Counted from the first letter of the stretch, positions 35,383 through 46,333 are shown. The stretch: DNA of 64,000 bases from Clostridiaceae bacterium OM02-2AC (GCA_003481775.1 QULU01000011.1:38146-102145), one strand, 5' to 3'. The notes: a model not told the origin generated them from the letters alone. A program made the numbers and translations.

Positions 35383-35709
35383 ATGTATAAGATATTGCTG
35401 GCATGCGGTGCCGGATGCTCCAGCGGACTGGTAGCGCAAAGGATGCGCAAATATGCGAAGAGAAATAACATCGAAGCACAGATTCGTGCGGTTGGTGATG
35501 CGGAAATCATCAACTGTGTGGAGGATTATGACATTTTGATGCTGGGACCTCATCTGCAGTATGAGCTTCCGAAAATCACTGCCTCGATTCAGGCAAAGGG
35601 ACTGACAACAATTATTCGGCTGATCACAAAGGAGCAATATGCTGCTTTGGATGGAGAAAGCGTATTAAAAGATGTTGTCCGTGTGCTTGACGAAGCTACA
35701 GAGATATAA
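35383..35709 (+). CDS. PTS lactose/cellobiose-type EIIB, island 1
   Basis: A 108-residue EIIB subunit. The phosphocysteine loop is near the N-terminus (LLACGAGCSSGLVAQRM, Cys8), followed by the GDAE element. It accepts phosphate from EIIA and passes it to the sugar bound by EIIC. It follows the EIIA stop by 6 bases; the ATG is preceded by GGGGTGAG, and the in-frame GTG at 35377 is too close to that site. Confidence 0.92.
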   Translation: MYKILLACGAGCSSGLVAQRMRKYAKRNNIEAQIRAVGDAEIINCVEDYDILMLGPHLQYELPKITASIQAKGLTTIIRLITKEQYAALDGESVLKDVVRVLDEATEI

Positions 35710-35798
35710 AAATTGAGATAGAAAATCGTATGAAATAGAAAGGAGAGAGTATATCCACGCCAATAAGGGAAATGTCATGGATATACAGGTAAATAACA

Positions 35799-37028
35799 AT
35801 GTCAAAATACAGTTATTTTAATGATAAGGCAGTACCTGCTATACAGAAGGTTGCATCAAACTCCTATGTTGTAGGTGTTCAGAAAGCAGTTTTAAAGGTA
35901 GTGCCTATGATTTTGGTATCCAGTATTATCACGCTTTACAATATTGTGAAAACATATGTTTCATGGCTTCCGGCTCTGGATCCAATCAGCAATTATTCTT
36001 TTGGACTTATTGGAATTATGACAGCATTTCTGATTCCATATTATCTGCTGGAAGAGAAGCATGACAGTCGGAAAATTGTTGGAGGTATGACAGGATTGGC
36101 TGTGTTCATGCTGGCCATGAATCCGAAAATACTCGAGGGGGGCAATCTCTACAATTTCTCAAACTTCGGTGCAGCTGGTATGTTTGTTGCAATACTATGC
36201 GGATTGTTTATTGTGATGATTTTCCGTTTGTCAAATCGATTGAATCTGGCAAGCGAGGACTCACCACTTCCGGATTTTTGTAAGGAATGGTTTAACAGTA
36301 TTATTCCAATCTTTGTGATTTTACTTATATCAACGATAGTCGTGTATAATTTTGAATTTGATCTATTCAATTTCATAGTCTTGTTATGCAATCCGATTTT
36401 AGGTATTGTTGATACCTACTGGGGCGGCCTGCTAATCGTGTGTTTGCAAACGGTTGTGTATACCTTTGGTATTAGCTGCTGGGTATTCAATGGGGCAATA
36501 TGGCCAATTACGACAGCTGCACTCGCCGCCAATGCAGCTGCATTTGCAGCAGGCACTTCATTACCTTATGTATATAGCTATGGTTTTGACTATGCATACA
36601 TCATCTTTGGAGGTATGGGAGTAACACTTCCACTGGCAGTATATTTCCTTCGATCAAAATCGAAGCGGCTGAAGCTTCTTGGAAAGGTATATATCGGGCC
36701 TACGCTATTAAACATAAATGAACCGATTATGTATGGAAATGTCGTTTGGAATCCGATTCTTATGATTCCTTCCTGGCTGTGTACCATTGCCAATTATTCG
36801 ATTGCATATCTGTTGGTCAGGATTGGTCTTATCATGCCACCGATTTCCTCCTTCGGCCTGTGGTTTCTACCATATCCATTGCCGTCTTTGCTAATTGGAG
36901 GAATTTCAGCCGCAATTGTTTGCTGTCTGTTGATTGCATTGGATTTCGTCATCTGGCGTCCCTTCTTCAAAGCCTATGAAAAAAGCATACTGAAGGAAGA
37001 AGCGGAGGCAGCTGCGGCAGAAGCATAA
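35799..37028 (+). CDS. PTS cellobiose/lactose-type EIIC, island 1
   Basis: A 409-residue membrane permease of the EIIC(Cel/Lac) family with about ten helices. Characteristic features: an N-terminal amphipathic segment, the NINEPIMYGNVVWNPILMIP stretch late in the protein, and the conserved SLPYV/GFDYAY loop. It imports and phosphorylates a beta-glucoside with the IIB and IIA subunits. An 89-bp gap separates it from IIB. It has the same length as the EIIC of island 2. Confidence 0.92.
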   Translation: MSKYSYFNDKAVPAIQKVASNSYVVGVQKAVLKVVPMILVSSIITLYNIVKTYVSWLPALDPISNYSFGLIGIMTAFLIPYYLLEEKHDSRKIVGGMTGLAVFMLAMNPKILEGGNLYNFSNFGAAGMFVAILCGLFIVMIFRLSNRLNLASEDSPLPDFCKEWFNSIIPIFVILLISTIVVYNFEFDLFNFIVLLCNPILGIVDTYWGGLLIVCLQTVVYTFGISCWVFNGAIWPITTAALAANAAAFAAGTSLPYVYSYGFDYAYIIFGGMGVTLPLAVYFLRSKSKRLKLLGKVYIGPTLLNINEPIMYGNVVWNPILMIPSWLCTIANYSIAYLLVRIGLIMPPISSFGLWFLPYPLPSLLIGGISAAIVCCLLIALDFVIWRPFFKAYEKSILKEEAEAAAAEA

Positions 37029-37045
37029 ACATTGAAGTGTTATAG

Positions 37046-38569
<1,524 letters not shown>

Positions 38570-38645
38570 GCAATATGAGCGCATAGAAGCTTTCGCAATT
38601 GTTTGAATTGCAGATTCAGAAAAGCTAAAGTAGGCTATGCTGTTC

Positions 38646-38681
38646 AGGGTACAACGTAAGGATACGCTTGTACCCTTTTTC
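38646..38681 (+). terminator. terminator of PTS island 1
   Basis: AGGGTACAA pairs with TTGTACCCT, with a CG/CG inner pair, followed by five T. Confidence 0.8.
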
Positions 38682-39098
38682 TTCGTAGGTATCAGGAAGC
38701 AATTTGCAGCATTCAGAATAACCTGCAGGAGAAGTTATATAGACTGTTTGCTTATGAGCCCTTTTTTCTCCTTTAGATACAAATCCTTTTTTTGTATGAT
38801 GAATTATACAGTGACTCATATGTAGTTTTCAGTAGCCTATATCGTACAGTAGTTCAATACAGGTAAGGTTTGCTTGATTTTCAGAGTCTTCAGCTTTATG
38901 ATGCTGTTTTTTTTGCGTTCTGCGTGCTTCTGTCTTCATAATCTGGTGTACATATTTGTAATGCAGAAATTCCTTTTATCTGGTAAGGATTAAATTTCAT
39001 ATAAATGAATAGGATAAATGAAAAGGATACCAGAAGTCGTCCTCTGTACAATGTTTCCTGCTGGGAAATATTTCTTCCTGAAGTTGCGTTTCATGCCA

Positions 39099-39126
39099 TT
39101 GTAACTCTGTACAGAAACGATATAAT
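39099..39126 (+). promoter_or_regulatory. promoter of XRE/ABC operon
   Basis: TTGTAA (39099-39104), 16 bases, TATAAT (39121-39126). Confidence 0.6.
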
Positions 39127-39150
39127 AGAGGCAGAAAGAAGGAATGAAAT

Positions 39151-40254
39151 ATGACGACGATTCGACTTGGAAAAAAACTTATCGCATTACGAAGAGAAGC
39201 CAATATGACGCAGGAAGAGCTGGCGGCCTATATGGGAGTATCGAAATCCAGCGTTTCCAAGTGGGAAACCGAAACAACACTGCCGGATATCCTGCTGCTT
39301 CCACAACTGGCTACCCTGTTTAACGTGAGTGTGGATGAGCTGATCGGATATGAGCCGCAGCTAAGTATGGAGGCTATAAACAAGCTTTACCTACAGCTGA
39401 GCGGTGAATGGAGCAAGGATAGTGCAAAAGCGTATGCGCATAGTGAGGAGCTGATACGCAAATATTATTCCTGCTTTCCCTTCCTGCTGCAGATGGCAGG
39501 GCTTTATCTCAATCACTACATGCTGCATGAAAAACCAGAGCAGGTCATGAAGCGCAGTGAGGAGCTGTGTGATCGTGTGATTGCGGAAAGTGAGGAAAAC
39601 AATCTGGTAAAGGATGCAATCTCTTTGAAAATAACCTATTTAATTGCCAGCCATCAGCCGCAAAAGGCATTGCAGCTTCTGGGCGAAGAGGCAAAGCCAA
39701 TCGTACAGGACAGCGAGATGATCGCGGCATGCTATCAAATGCTGGGAAAGCCAAAGCAGTCCAGCCGTATCTTTCAGATTTGCATCTATCAGCATCTGCT
39801 GTTCGTCATACAGGATATGGCAAACTATATGATGATGAATATGGAGGATGAGCAGCTGTGTGATGAGACCATGCACCGTATGCTAGAAATGCTGAAGCTG
39901 TTTCATATCGATGCACTGCATACAATCACCTCCACAATGGTCTATATGTCCTGTGCTATGGTTTATGCACAGCGCAGAGATACGGAATCCGCCCTGCATA
40001 TGCTGGAACGGCTCATTGACGTGATCATTCGCTACGATCTTGCCCATATGAAAATTCATAGGGATCTGTATTTTACAGAGGTGGAAGCCTGGATGGAGTC
40101 TTTACAGCTGCGCACACAGGCTCCCAGAGATGGCGGGGTTATTCTGGACTCACTGATTCAGGAGCTGCAGCCGCCAGTATTTGATTTTCTGAAGGAAGAA
40201 CCGCGTTATCAGGCCTGCTTGCAGAAGCTAAAGGCTGAAAAGGAGAGAGTATAA
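39151..40254 (+). CDS. XRE-family regulator with TPR-like C-terminal domain
   Basis: A 367-residue regulator: N-terminal Cro/CI helix-turn-helix about 6-64 (MTQEELAAYMGVSKSSVSKW), then about 290 residues of helical repeats. The shape resembles Rap/PlcR-like or generic XRE-TPR sensors, which may bind a peptide or protein. It overlaps the next gene by one base and heads the operon with a small membrane protein and an ABC exporter, so it probably controls their expression. Confidence 0.88.
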   Translation: MTTIRLGKKLIALRREANMTQEELAAYMGVSKSSVSKWETETTLPDILLLPQLATLFNVSVDELIGYEPQLSMEAINKLYLQLSGEWSKDSAKAYAHSEELIRKYYSCFPFLLQMAGLYLNHYMLHEKPEQVMKRSEELCDRVIAESEENNLVKDAISLKITYLIASHQPQKALQLLGEEAKPIVQDSEMIAACYQMLGKPKQSSRIFQICIYQHLLFVIQDMANYMMMNMEDEQLCDETMHRMLEMLKLFHIDALHTITSTMVYMSCAMVYAQRRDTESALHMLERLIDVIIRYDLAHMKIHRDLYFTEVEAWMESLQLRTQAPRDGGVILDSLIQELQPPVFDFLKEEPRYQACLQKLKAEKERV

Positions 40255-40454
40255 TGGATACACTTATGGAATATCTGCCGGCTTTACTGCCGCTGATTCT
40301 GCTGGAGCTTGGTCTAGCTATATTTGCATTGATTCACCTGATTCGTCATCCACACGTAAGGATAGGAAATAAATGGATCTGGATACCGGTTATTTTGTTT
40401 ATTCAGTTTCTGGGACCGATTCTCTATTTTGTAATCGGCAGAGAGGAGCAGTAG
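40254..40454 (+). CDS. small PLDc_N / YxlE-like membrane protein
   Basis: A 66-residue protein with two helices (about 8-29 and 42-62) and the ending PILYFVIGREE, the typical PLDc_N domain shape. In B. subtilis YxlE, a protein of this kind, is encoded next to the YxlFG ABC transporter, as here. It starts one base inside the XRE stop codon (TAATG), so translation is coupled. It may be an accessory of the exporter. Confidence 0.8.
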   Translation: MDTLMEYLPALLPLILLELGLAIFALIHLIRHPHVRIGNKWIWIPVILFIQFLGPILYFVIGREEQ

Positions 40455-40456
40455 CA

Positions 40457-41368
40457 ATGGATGTTCTGACACTACGCAATCTGCATAAAGCCTTCGGTAA
40501 GCAGAAGGTTTTGCAGGGCATCGATTTAACGGTACCGCAGCACAGTATCTTTGGATTTATAGGAAAAAACGGTGCTGGAAAAACGACGACAATGAAAACG
40601 ATTCTCGGATTGGAAAAGGCGGATGCCGGGGAGCTGTATGTTATGCAGGAACCCGTTGTTTTTGGAAATACCAGAACGAACCGCTATATCGGTTATGTCA
40701 GCGATGTTCCTGAATTTTACGGCTTTATGACAGCGCGGGAGTATTTACAGCTGTGTGCTGAGATATCCGGCCTTCATTCACAGAAGGCGAAGTCCCGTAT
40801 TGATGAGCTTTTGCAGCTGGTAGGTCTCTTTGAGACAGGAAAAAAACGATGTGCCACGTTTTCCAGAGGAATGAAGCAGCGTCTTGCGATAGCTCAGGGT
40901 CTGCTGAATGAGCCAAGGCTGCTCATAGCGGATGAGCCGACATCAGCACTGGATCCACAGGGGCGAAAGGAAATCCTGACGATACTGCAGAAGGCAAAAG
41001 AAAAAACGACGGTATTGTTTTCCACACATATACTGAGTGATGTGGAAAGTATCTGTGATTCTATAGCCATCCTGCATCAGGGAAGAATTGCCGTAAGTGG
41101 GAGCCTGCATGAGCTGTTGCAGACAAAGGGAACCGCATCCCTTTATGTGGAAACCGTGCACAAGGAGGAATGCAAGATTCTGCAGGAAACGTTAAGACAG
41201 CAGAACATTTCCACACAACCCGTGCAACCCTATGCATTACAGCTTCCGGATCGTATGGAAACACAGGAGCAGCTTTTAAATATTGTGGAACAGAAAAGGA
41301 TACGGCTGCAGAAGCTGGAACGCATGCGTCCAACTCTGGAACAGTTCTTTCTGGAGGTGACAAAATGA
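40457..41368 (+). CDS. ABC transporter ATP-binding protein (YxlF/CcmA-like)
   Basis: A 303-residue exporter ATPase. Walker A GKNGAGKTT (36-44), a signature variant FSRGMKQR in place of LSGGQ, Walker B LLIADEP with TSALDP, a switch His in FSTHIL, and a C-terminal extension of about 80 residues common in drug and antibiotic exporters. ATG 40457 follows GAGGAG at 8 bases. It overlaps the permease gene by ATGA. The likely substrate class is a peptide or lipid-like toxin. Confidence 0.92.
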   Translation: MDVLTLRNLHKAFGKQKVLQGIDLTVPQHSIFGFIGKNGAGKTTTMKTILGLEKADAGELYVMQEPVVFGNTRTNRYIGYVSDVPEFYGFMTAREYLQLCAEISGLHSQKAKSRIDELLQLVGLFETGKKRCATFSRGMKQRLAIAQGLLNEPRLLIADEPTSALDPQGRKEILTILQKAKEKTTVLFSTHILSDVESICDSIAILHQGRIAVSGSLHELLQTKGTASLYVETVHKEECKILQETLRQQNISTQPVQPYALQLPDRMETQEQLLNIVEQKRIRLQKLERMRPTLEQFFLEVTK

Positions 41369-42129
41369 AGGGATTCACAGCATTTATGAAAAAGGAGCTG
41401 CTGGAGGCAGTACGTTCCTATAAGCTTATCATTCTGATGGTAGTATTTGCAGCGCTTGGATTTATGAACCCTATCAATGCACGGTATTTGCCGGAGCTGG
41501 TAGCTGGATTTCTGCCGGAAGGCATGCATATGGAGCTTCCACAGCCTGTTGTTCTTGATTCCTGGCTGCAATTTTTCAAAAATACAGCGCAGATTGGATT
41601 GATCGCAATCATTATTATGTGCTCTTCCTCTATGGCCAATGAAATTGGAAAGGGGGTTCTGATACCATTATTGGCGAAAGGACTGCCCCGCAACAGTGTT
41701 CTGATCGCGAAATTCATTTCCATGTCACTCTTATGGACATTATCTCTGGGATGCTCATTTCTGATTACCCTCCTATACAATTTCGTGTTCTGGGAAAGCT
41801 CTGTTGTTCCAAATCTCATGCCAATCGTTATCGGTGTATGGCTGTTTGGGCTCATGATGATTGCTTCTATGATTCTGGGTGGTATATATAAGGGAACGGC
41901 TTCCGGAAGTCTGCTGTGTGCCGGCTGCCTGTTTCTGCTCTGCGTTCTGATTACGATGTTTGCAGCAGTGGCAGATTACTCACCTTTCATGTTCTTGTCA
42001 CAGTACCAGCATTATCTTACCGATGGAATCACGGTGCAGGACTTTTTGAAGCCAGCAGGCTGTGCAGCCACTGTAACTTTACTGCAGCTGGGAGTAGCTA
42101 TCGTTGTATTTCATCGAAAGAGCCTGTAA
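41365..42129 (+). CDS. ABC-2 type transporter permease (YxlG-like)
   Basis: A 254-residue permease with six helices: one after a basic cytoplasmic N-terminus, a large first loop (residues about 35-70, ending LDSWLQFFKNTAQIG), then five more. It is the membrane partner of the ATPase it overlaps by 4 bases; GGAGGTG precedes the ATG. With the YxlE-like protein and XRE regulator it forms a four-gene exporter operon. Confidence 0.88.
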   Translation: MKGFTAFMKKELLEAVRSYKLIILMVVFAALGFMNPINARYLPELVAGFLPEGMHMELPQPVVLDSWLQFFKNTAQIGLIAIIIMCSSSMANEIGKGVLIPLLAKGLPRNSVLIAKFISMSLLWTLSLGCSFLITLLYNFVFWESSVVPNLMPIVIGVWLFGLMMIASMILGGIYKGTASGSLLCAGCLFLLCVLITMFAAVADYSPFMFLSQYQHYLTDGITVQDFLKPAGCAATVTLLQLGVAIVVFHRKSL

Positions 42130-42799
42130 CTTTATTGCTTGTAAGGGGAATTAGCATTAAAATCTTAGCGCAATGCTATTGATAGGAATGCTTTTACTTT
42201 AACATCACAGCATTATATCTGAAATAGTCTCATAGTAAGCGTACGTCAAAAGGGATATCCATATGAAAAAATCATGCGGTATTCCTTTTTACTGTGTTGA
42301 TTGAAGCTTCATTCTTTCATGAGAAATCCTTTCTAAAGCATGTTGAAATCTTCAGCTATTAAGAATGGCTAAATACGCTGCAAACAGCTAAGGATATGAT
42401 ACTTCCATCTAGATGGACGATATCAGCACTAGTTTCACTTCTGTTACCTTTTTTTAAACAAGCTCTGCATTTTGTTGTGCCTTGTACATATCTTCATACG
42501 GATGGAGCGATTTTTCCCTCAATGATGATGGATTTACAGGAATTCCTTTATTCGATAAAGCTTGCTCGATCTTTAGACTGTATCTTTATCAGGCATATGT
42601 ATATAGCAATTACACAACTGCAAGCTGTCAAACCATTGGTTTTATTAAGTGATAAAGTAGAAAAATTTCATATTAGCAAGCATGTTTATATTACATATAT
42701 ACGATATAGCCGGTGTCATATACATAAGCGCAAAAAGAATACCTCTTTATATTAGAGATATTCTTATAGATAACATTACCTATTGTTGTACAAATTACA
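42130..42799. other. AT-rich intergenic region
   Basis: 670 bp between convergent units. It holds the exporter terminator and then AT-rich sequence. A 119-codon frame at 42396-42755 has no ribosome site or recognisable motif and is not called. Confidence 0.5.
42248..42290 (+). terminator. terminator after ABC exporter
   Basis: AAAAGGGATATC pairs with GGTATTCCTTTT (two G-U), followed by T. Confidence 0.6.
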
Positions 42800-44278
42800 T
42801 TATATGCATTCACCATTAGAAGCTATGACCTTTTTATACCAGAAGAAGGAATCCTTTTTCTTTCTTTCCAGTGTTCCGCTTCCATCATCGTGTTTATCCA
42901 CATAAATAAAGCCGTAGCGTTTCTCCATTTCTCCAGTTCCACCACTAACAATATCAAATGCACTCCACACAGTATAACCGATAAGATTGACTCCATCTAT
43001 GTTAATCGCTTCTTTGAATGCCTGTATGTGTGCTTTCAGATAATCAATTCTGTATGTATCATGTATGGAGCCATCCTCTTCAATGGAATCAACTGCACCA
43101 AAACCGTTTTCTACAATCATAATCGGGAGCTGATAGCGGTCATAAATCAAATTTAGGCAATACCTCAGTCCATCCGGATCTATTGCCCATCCCCAATCGC
43201 TGTAGGTGACATAAGGGTTTTTTACACCTACCTGAAAATCTGCAGTTCCATCACCTTTTTTTTGAGCACTGATATTGTTCGTGTAATAATAAGAGAATGT
43301 GTACATATCCACAGTTCCTTGTCTTAGTATCGCTTTATCCTCTTCTGAGATATACAGTGTTATACCTGCATCCTTCCATATCCTTTTTGCAAAGTCCGGA
43401 TAATAGCCGCGAATCATAACATCAGAGCAATAAAAATTTTCCTGTATCTTTTCCATCGCTGCCAGAATATCTTTCGGATGACAGGTATCTGGATATATGC
43501 TGGGTCCGCATGCAAGCATGCACCCCATTATGAAATGCGGATATTTATCATGAGCGAGCTTCACCGCTTTTGCAGAAGCAACAAGTTTATGATGAATTTG
43601 CTGGAACAGCTGTTTTTTATATAGCTGTACCTCTTCTGTAGATACAGCCAATCCAAAGGAATCGGCAAGCAGCATCATTTCGTTGATTTGATTGAAGGTT
43701 AGCCAGTATTTCACATCATCTTTAAAATGTGAAAACAGCGTTTCGCAATATTTCATATAAAACCGGATGCATTCTCTATTGGACCACCCTCCATATTTGG
43801 CATACAAATAAGCAGGATCATCATCATGTGTAATTGTAACAATTGGTTCTATATCGTATTTATGACATTCCTGAAAAATTTTCTTGTAGAACTGGATTCC
43901 TTCCTCTTTAGGCTGATCTTCATCGCCATGAGGATATAGTCTTGTCCAGTTGATAGATAAACGAAATGCACGGCAGCCCATTTCAGCGAGCATTTCGATA
44001 TCCTGTGCATAATGATGATAAAAATCAACTGCTTCCATTGCCGGATATTTCTCATCCTGAAAGATGTATGGCTGGCAGCCTTGCGGACAGTTTCCCAGCA
44101 TCATTCCCTTTACTTTATTTCCTTTTGCATCAATATAGGTATTGTAACGGATTTTTTCTTTGCTTCCTGCAACAGCTATATCGCAAATTGCAATTCCTTT
44201 ACCGTTTTCCTGCCATCCGCCCTCACATTGGAAAGCTGAAGTAGCTCCTCCCCATAAAAAATCTTTTGGCAAGCTCAT
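42800..44278 (-). CDS. GH1 6-phospho-beta-glucosidase homologue with Gln at the acid/base site, island 2
   Basis: A 492-residue GH1 protein with family N-terminus FLWGGATSAFQCEGGW, nucleophile Glu in IVENGFGA and phosphate-site KKDSFFWYKK. In the motif normally reading TFNEIN the codon is CAA (43688-43690), giving TFNQIN, so the catalytic acid/base Glu is replaced by Gln197. The same change occurs in plant myrosinases, which hydrolyse thioglucosides. The protein may act on phosphorylated S- or activated glucosides, or be weak or inactive on O-glucosides. ATG 44278 overlaps the EIIA stop by ATGA and follows GGAGG. It is the last gene of the IIB-IIC-IIA-GH1 operon. Confidence 0.9.
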   Translation of the reverse strand: MSLPKDFLWGGATSAFQCEGGWQENGKGIAICDIAVAGSKEKIRYNTYIDAKGNKVKGMMLGNCPQGCQPYIFQDEKYPAMEAVDFYHHYAQDIEMLAEMGCRAFRLSINWTRLYPHGDEDQPKEEGIQFYKKIFQECHKYDIEPIVTITHDDDPAYLYAKYGGWSNRECIRFYMKYCETLFSHFKDDVKYWLTFNQINEMMLLADSFGLAVSTEEVQLYKKQLFQQIHHKLVASAKAVKLAHDKYPHFIMGCMLACGPSIYPDTCHPKDILAAMEKIQENFYCSDVMIRGYYPDFAKRIWKDAGITLYISEEDKAILRQGTVDMYTFSYYYTNNISAQKKGDGTADFQVGVKNPYVTYSDWGWAIDPDGLRYCLNLIYDRYQLPIMIVENGFGAVDSIEEDGSIHDTYRIDYLKAHIQAFKEAINIDGVNLIGYTVWSAFDIVSGGTGEMEKRYGFIYVDKHDDGSGTLERKKKDSFFWYKKVIASNGECI

Positions 44279-44628
44279 CTCAGACACGCCTCCTTTACTG
44301 CACAAATCTTTTTATATAAGTTTACGAGATGCTCGGCAGTGATCAATTCTGTGTTCTTTGTCATATAAATATCCTGCGCATGATGAAATAATAATAGCGT
44401 TATTTCTTCTTCCTGTTCAATACTTGTCTGAATAATGTGTGACTGAGCAAGGTGAGCCTGATTTAAAAATTCCTTAGCCTCTTTCAGCAAGCCTTCGATT
44501 CCTGTGAAATTATCCTGATTTGCCTTTTTTAATGCTTCATGTATTCGTTTGTCTGCTTCTCCGCAATGCGATATCATTTGCATAGATGCATGTATCATTT
44601 CTGTTTTTCTGTCATTATAAGTTTCCAT
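44275..44628 (-). CDS. PTS lactose/cellobiose-type EIIA, island 2
   Basis: A 117-residue EIIA. The active-site His83 and Asp86 are in HAQD; the following residue, usually His, is Ile. AGAGG precedes ATG 44628. It lies 11 bases after EIIC and overlaps GH1 by 4 bases, so it is in the middle of the operon, unlike island 1 where EIIA is first. Confidence 0.92.
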   Translation of the reverse strand: METYNDRKTEMIHASMQMISHCGEADKRIHEALKKANQDNFTGIEGLLKEAKEFLNQAHLAQSHIIQTSIEQEEEITLLLFHHAQDIYMTKNTELITAEHLVNLYKKICAVKEACLR

Positions 44629-44639
44629 AGCATTCCTCT

Positions 44640-45869
44640 TTATTGGTTTTCTTCCTGTAGACACCGGTGGTCATACATGCGGAAAAATGGATACCAGACA
44701 GCTATGGTGATTGCGAACAGAATCAGCCAGAGAACTACATCCATAAAATTTCCATTTAGCGTAAAAGCACCGATTCCGGCAGGAAGTGTTCGTGATAAGA
44801 CTGCATTCTGACTAACTGGATTGGTAAATATATTCAGACCAATGAGCAGAAAATATGTGCAGTCAACTAAGAATTGAGCTAGAAACATTGGAATCATCAG
44901 AATCACGTTCATAGCTACCGGAAAGCCGTAAATCACTGGTTCATTGATGTTAAACAGCGATGGAATCAGAGTTACCCGTCCAATTGCTTTTAATTTTTTT
45001 GATTTAGCAATCGTTGAGGCAAGAATTGGCAGAGCTAATGTACAGCCGGTACCTCCTATGGCATTGAAGCAGAACATTTCCAAGGTATACATAGCAGGAG
45101 GTGTTTGTCCTGCTGCAACTGCCATTAAATTCATATCGTAAGCATTGTACCAGATGGAATACATGATAGGGGCGATACACCATGGAGAAATTCCAAAGGA
45201 ATACAGCAGCACATAGCAGAAGGATAATACAATTCCGCCAAACGGACCGCTTCCCAGCATATACAGTGGGGCAAACAGCTGACTCATGAGCTCAAACAGA
45301 TCGATTCCGGCTACATTGGTGATTAGAATTGCAGGGACAATTGCAATAAAACCTACAAGTAGATTGATACCCCAATCATACAGAAAGTCCGGTAAAGATG
45401 TTTTATTTTCGGTTATTCCAGTTTTAATTACAATAGAATAAATGTTAACGATCCAAACCATGATTAAAATTGCATTGATCAGGCCGGATGCACCAAAGCG
45501 CGCATAATCGAATACAGCTCCATCCTCGCCCATGACAGGGTTCACTAAGACGATATACACTACCAATGCCAATACACCTGCCATCAGCTTTTTGCTATGA
45601 TACTCCTTCTTCTCCATAACCTTATACACCATGACAGCAGCGGCAAACAAGCCAAACAAGCCCATAGTGTATGTATTTAAAATTGAGAGATCGGGAACAG
45701 CAGGTAAGTAGATATGCATCATACCGAATAGTGCACCAACACTACCCGTCAGTAATAGCGGCATAACAAGCATGAATGTTCCTTGTACACCCTGAATCCA
45801 TGGATTCTTTTCAATCTTTTTTGAAAAGGGTACCAGTTTCCTCTCTATGATACTAAATATTTTTTGCAT
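44640..45869 (-). CDS. PTS cellobiose/lactose-type EIIC, island 2
   Basis: A 409-residue permease with about ten helices and the family stretch FNINEPVIYGFPVAMNVIL late in the protein. ATG 45869 has GGAGGAG at 7 bases and lies inside the end of the EIIB gene (17-base overlap). It imports a beta-glucoside with EIIB and EIIA. Same length as the island 1 EIIC, and the two are probably paralogues that diverged in substrate. Confidence 0.92.
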   Translation of the reverse strand: MQKIFSIIERKLVPFSKKIEKNPWIQGVQGTFMLVMPLLLTGSVGALFGMMHIYLPAVPDLSILNTYTMGLFGLFAAAVMVYKVMEKKEYHSKKLMAGVLALVVYIVLVNPVMGEDGAVFDYARFGASGLINAILIMVWIVNIYSIVIKTGITENKTSLPDFLYDWGINLLVGFIAIVPAILITNVAGIDLFELMSQLFAPLYMLGSGPFGGIVLSFCYVLLYSFGISPWCIAPIMYSIWYNAYDMNLMAVAAGQTPPAMYTLEMFCFNAIGGTGCTLALPILASTIAKSKKLKAIGRVTLIPSLFNINEPVIYGFPVAMNVILMIPMFLAQFLVDCTYFLLIGLNIFTNPVSQNAVLSRTLPAGIGAFTLNGNFMDVVLWLILFAITIAVWYPFFRMYDHRCLQEENQ

Positions 45870-46185
45870 GATTTTTCTCCTCCATTTTCTTCCATAATTT
45901 TTTGCAGACTGCTTCACCATCCAACATCGCATAATCAGTAGAATCAATCTGCATAAAGATTACGTCATTTTCCTGTACAGCCCTACAAAAAGCTGGATCA
46001 TCGAGCGCATGTGAGAAATGTGGGCTTACCAGCAGTGCATCCACCTGCTGGATCATCGCCATCACCTCTCCCTCACCGCGTGCTATCACATCCATATCCA
46101 TGTGATTCTTCTTTGCGTATTTTCGCATTGCTGACGCTACAAAGCCAGATGAACAGCCACCACCGCAGAATAATAGAACCTTCAT
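45853..46185 (-). CDS. PTS lactose/cellobiose-type EIIB, island 2
   Basis: A 110-residue EIIB. The phosphocysteine loop is FCGGGCSSGFVASAMRKYA (Cys7), close to that of island 1. AAGGAGG lies before the ATG. It is the first gene of the leftward operon, 148 bp from the divergent regulator, with a candidate operator between. Confidence 0.92.
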   Translation of the reverse strand: MKVLLFCGGGCSSGFVASAMRKYAKKNHMDMDVIARGEGEVMAMIQQVDALLVSPHFSHALDDPAFCRAVQENDVIFMQIDSTDYAMLDGEAVCKKLWKKMEEKNHAKNI

Positions 46186-46244
46186 ATTTTCATACCTCCT
46201 TTATGCTACAACTTTATCACAGCTTCTCTGCAAAAAGATAACCG

Positions 46245-46271
46245 ACATTTTTCCAAGTTTAGGAAAAATGT
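46245..46271. promoter_or_regulatory. perfect inverted repeat, candidate regulator operator
   Basis: ACATTTTTCC (46245-46254) and GGAAAAATGT (46262-46271) form a perfect 10-bp inverted repeat with 7-base spacing, midway between divergent EIIB and regulator genes. Its place and symmetry fit binding by the PRD regulator dimer; this is inference. Confidence 0.5.
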
Positions 46272-46333
46272 AGAACGATACAGTTTTGTGTTTCGGTGTA
46301 TGATAATATATAGAATAGAGAGGAGACTGTACA

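Larger units (their letters stand above)
38570..39150. other. intergenic region
   Basis: About 580 bp: the PTS terminator near the start, the promoter of the XRE gene near the end, and no supported gene between. Confidence 0.5.

Noticed and set aside
42396-42755. 119-codon frame in the AT-rich gap
   Set aside because: No ribosome site, odd composition and no motif; could be decayed sequence.
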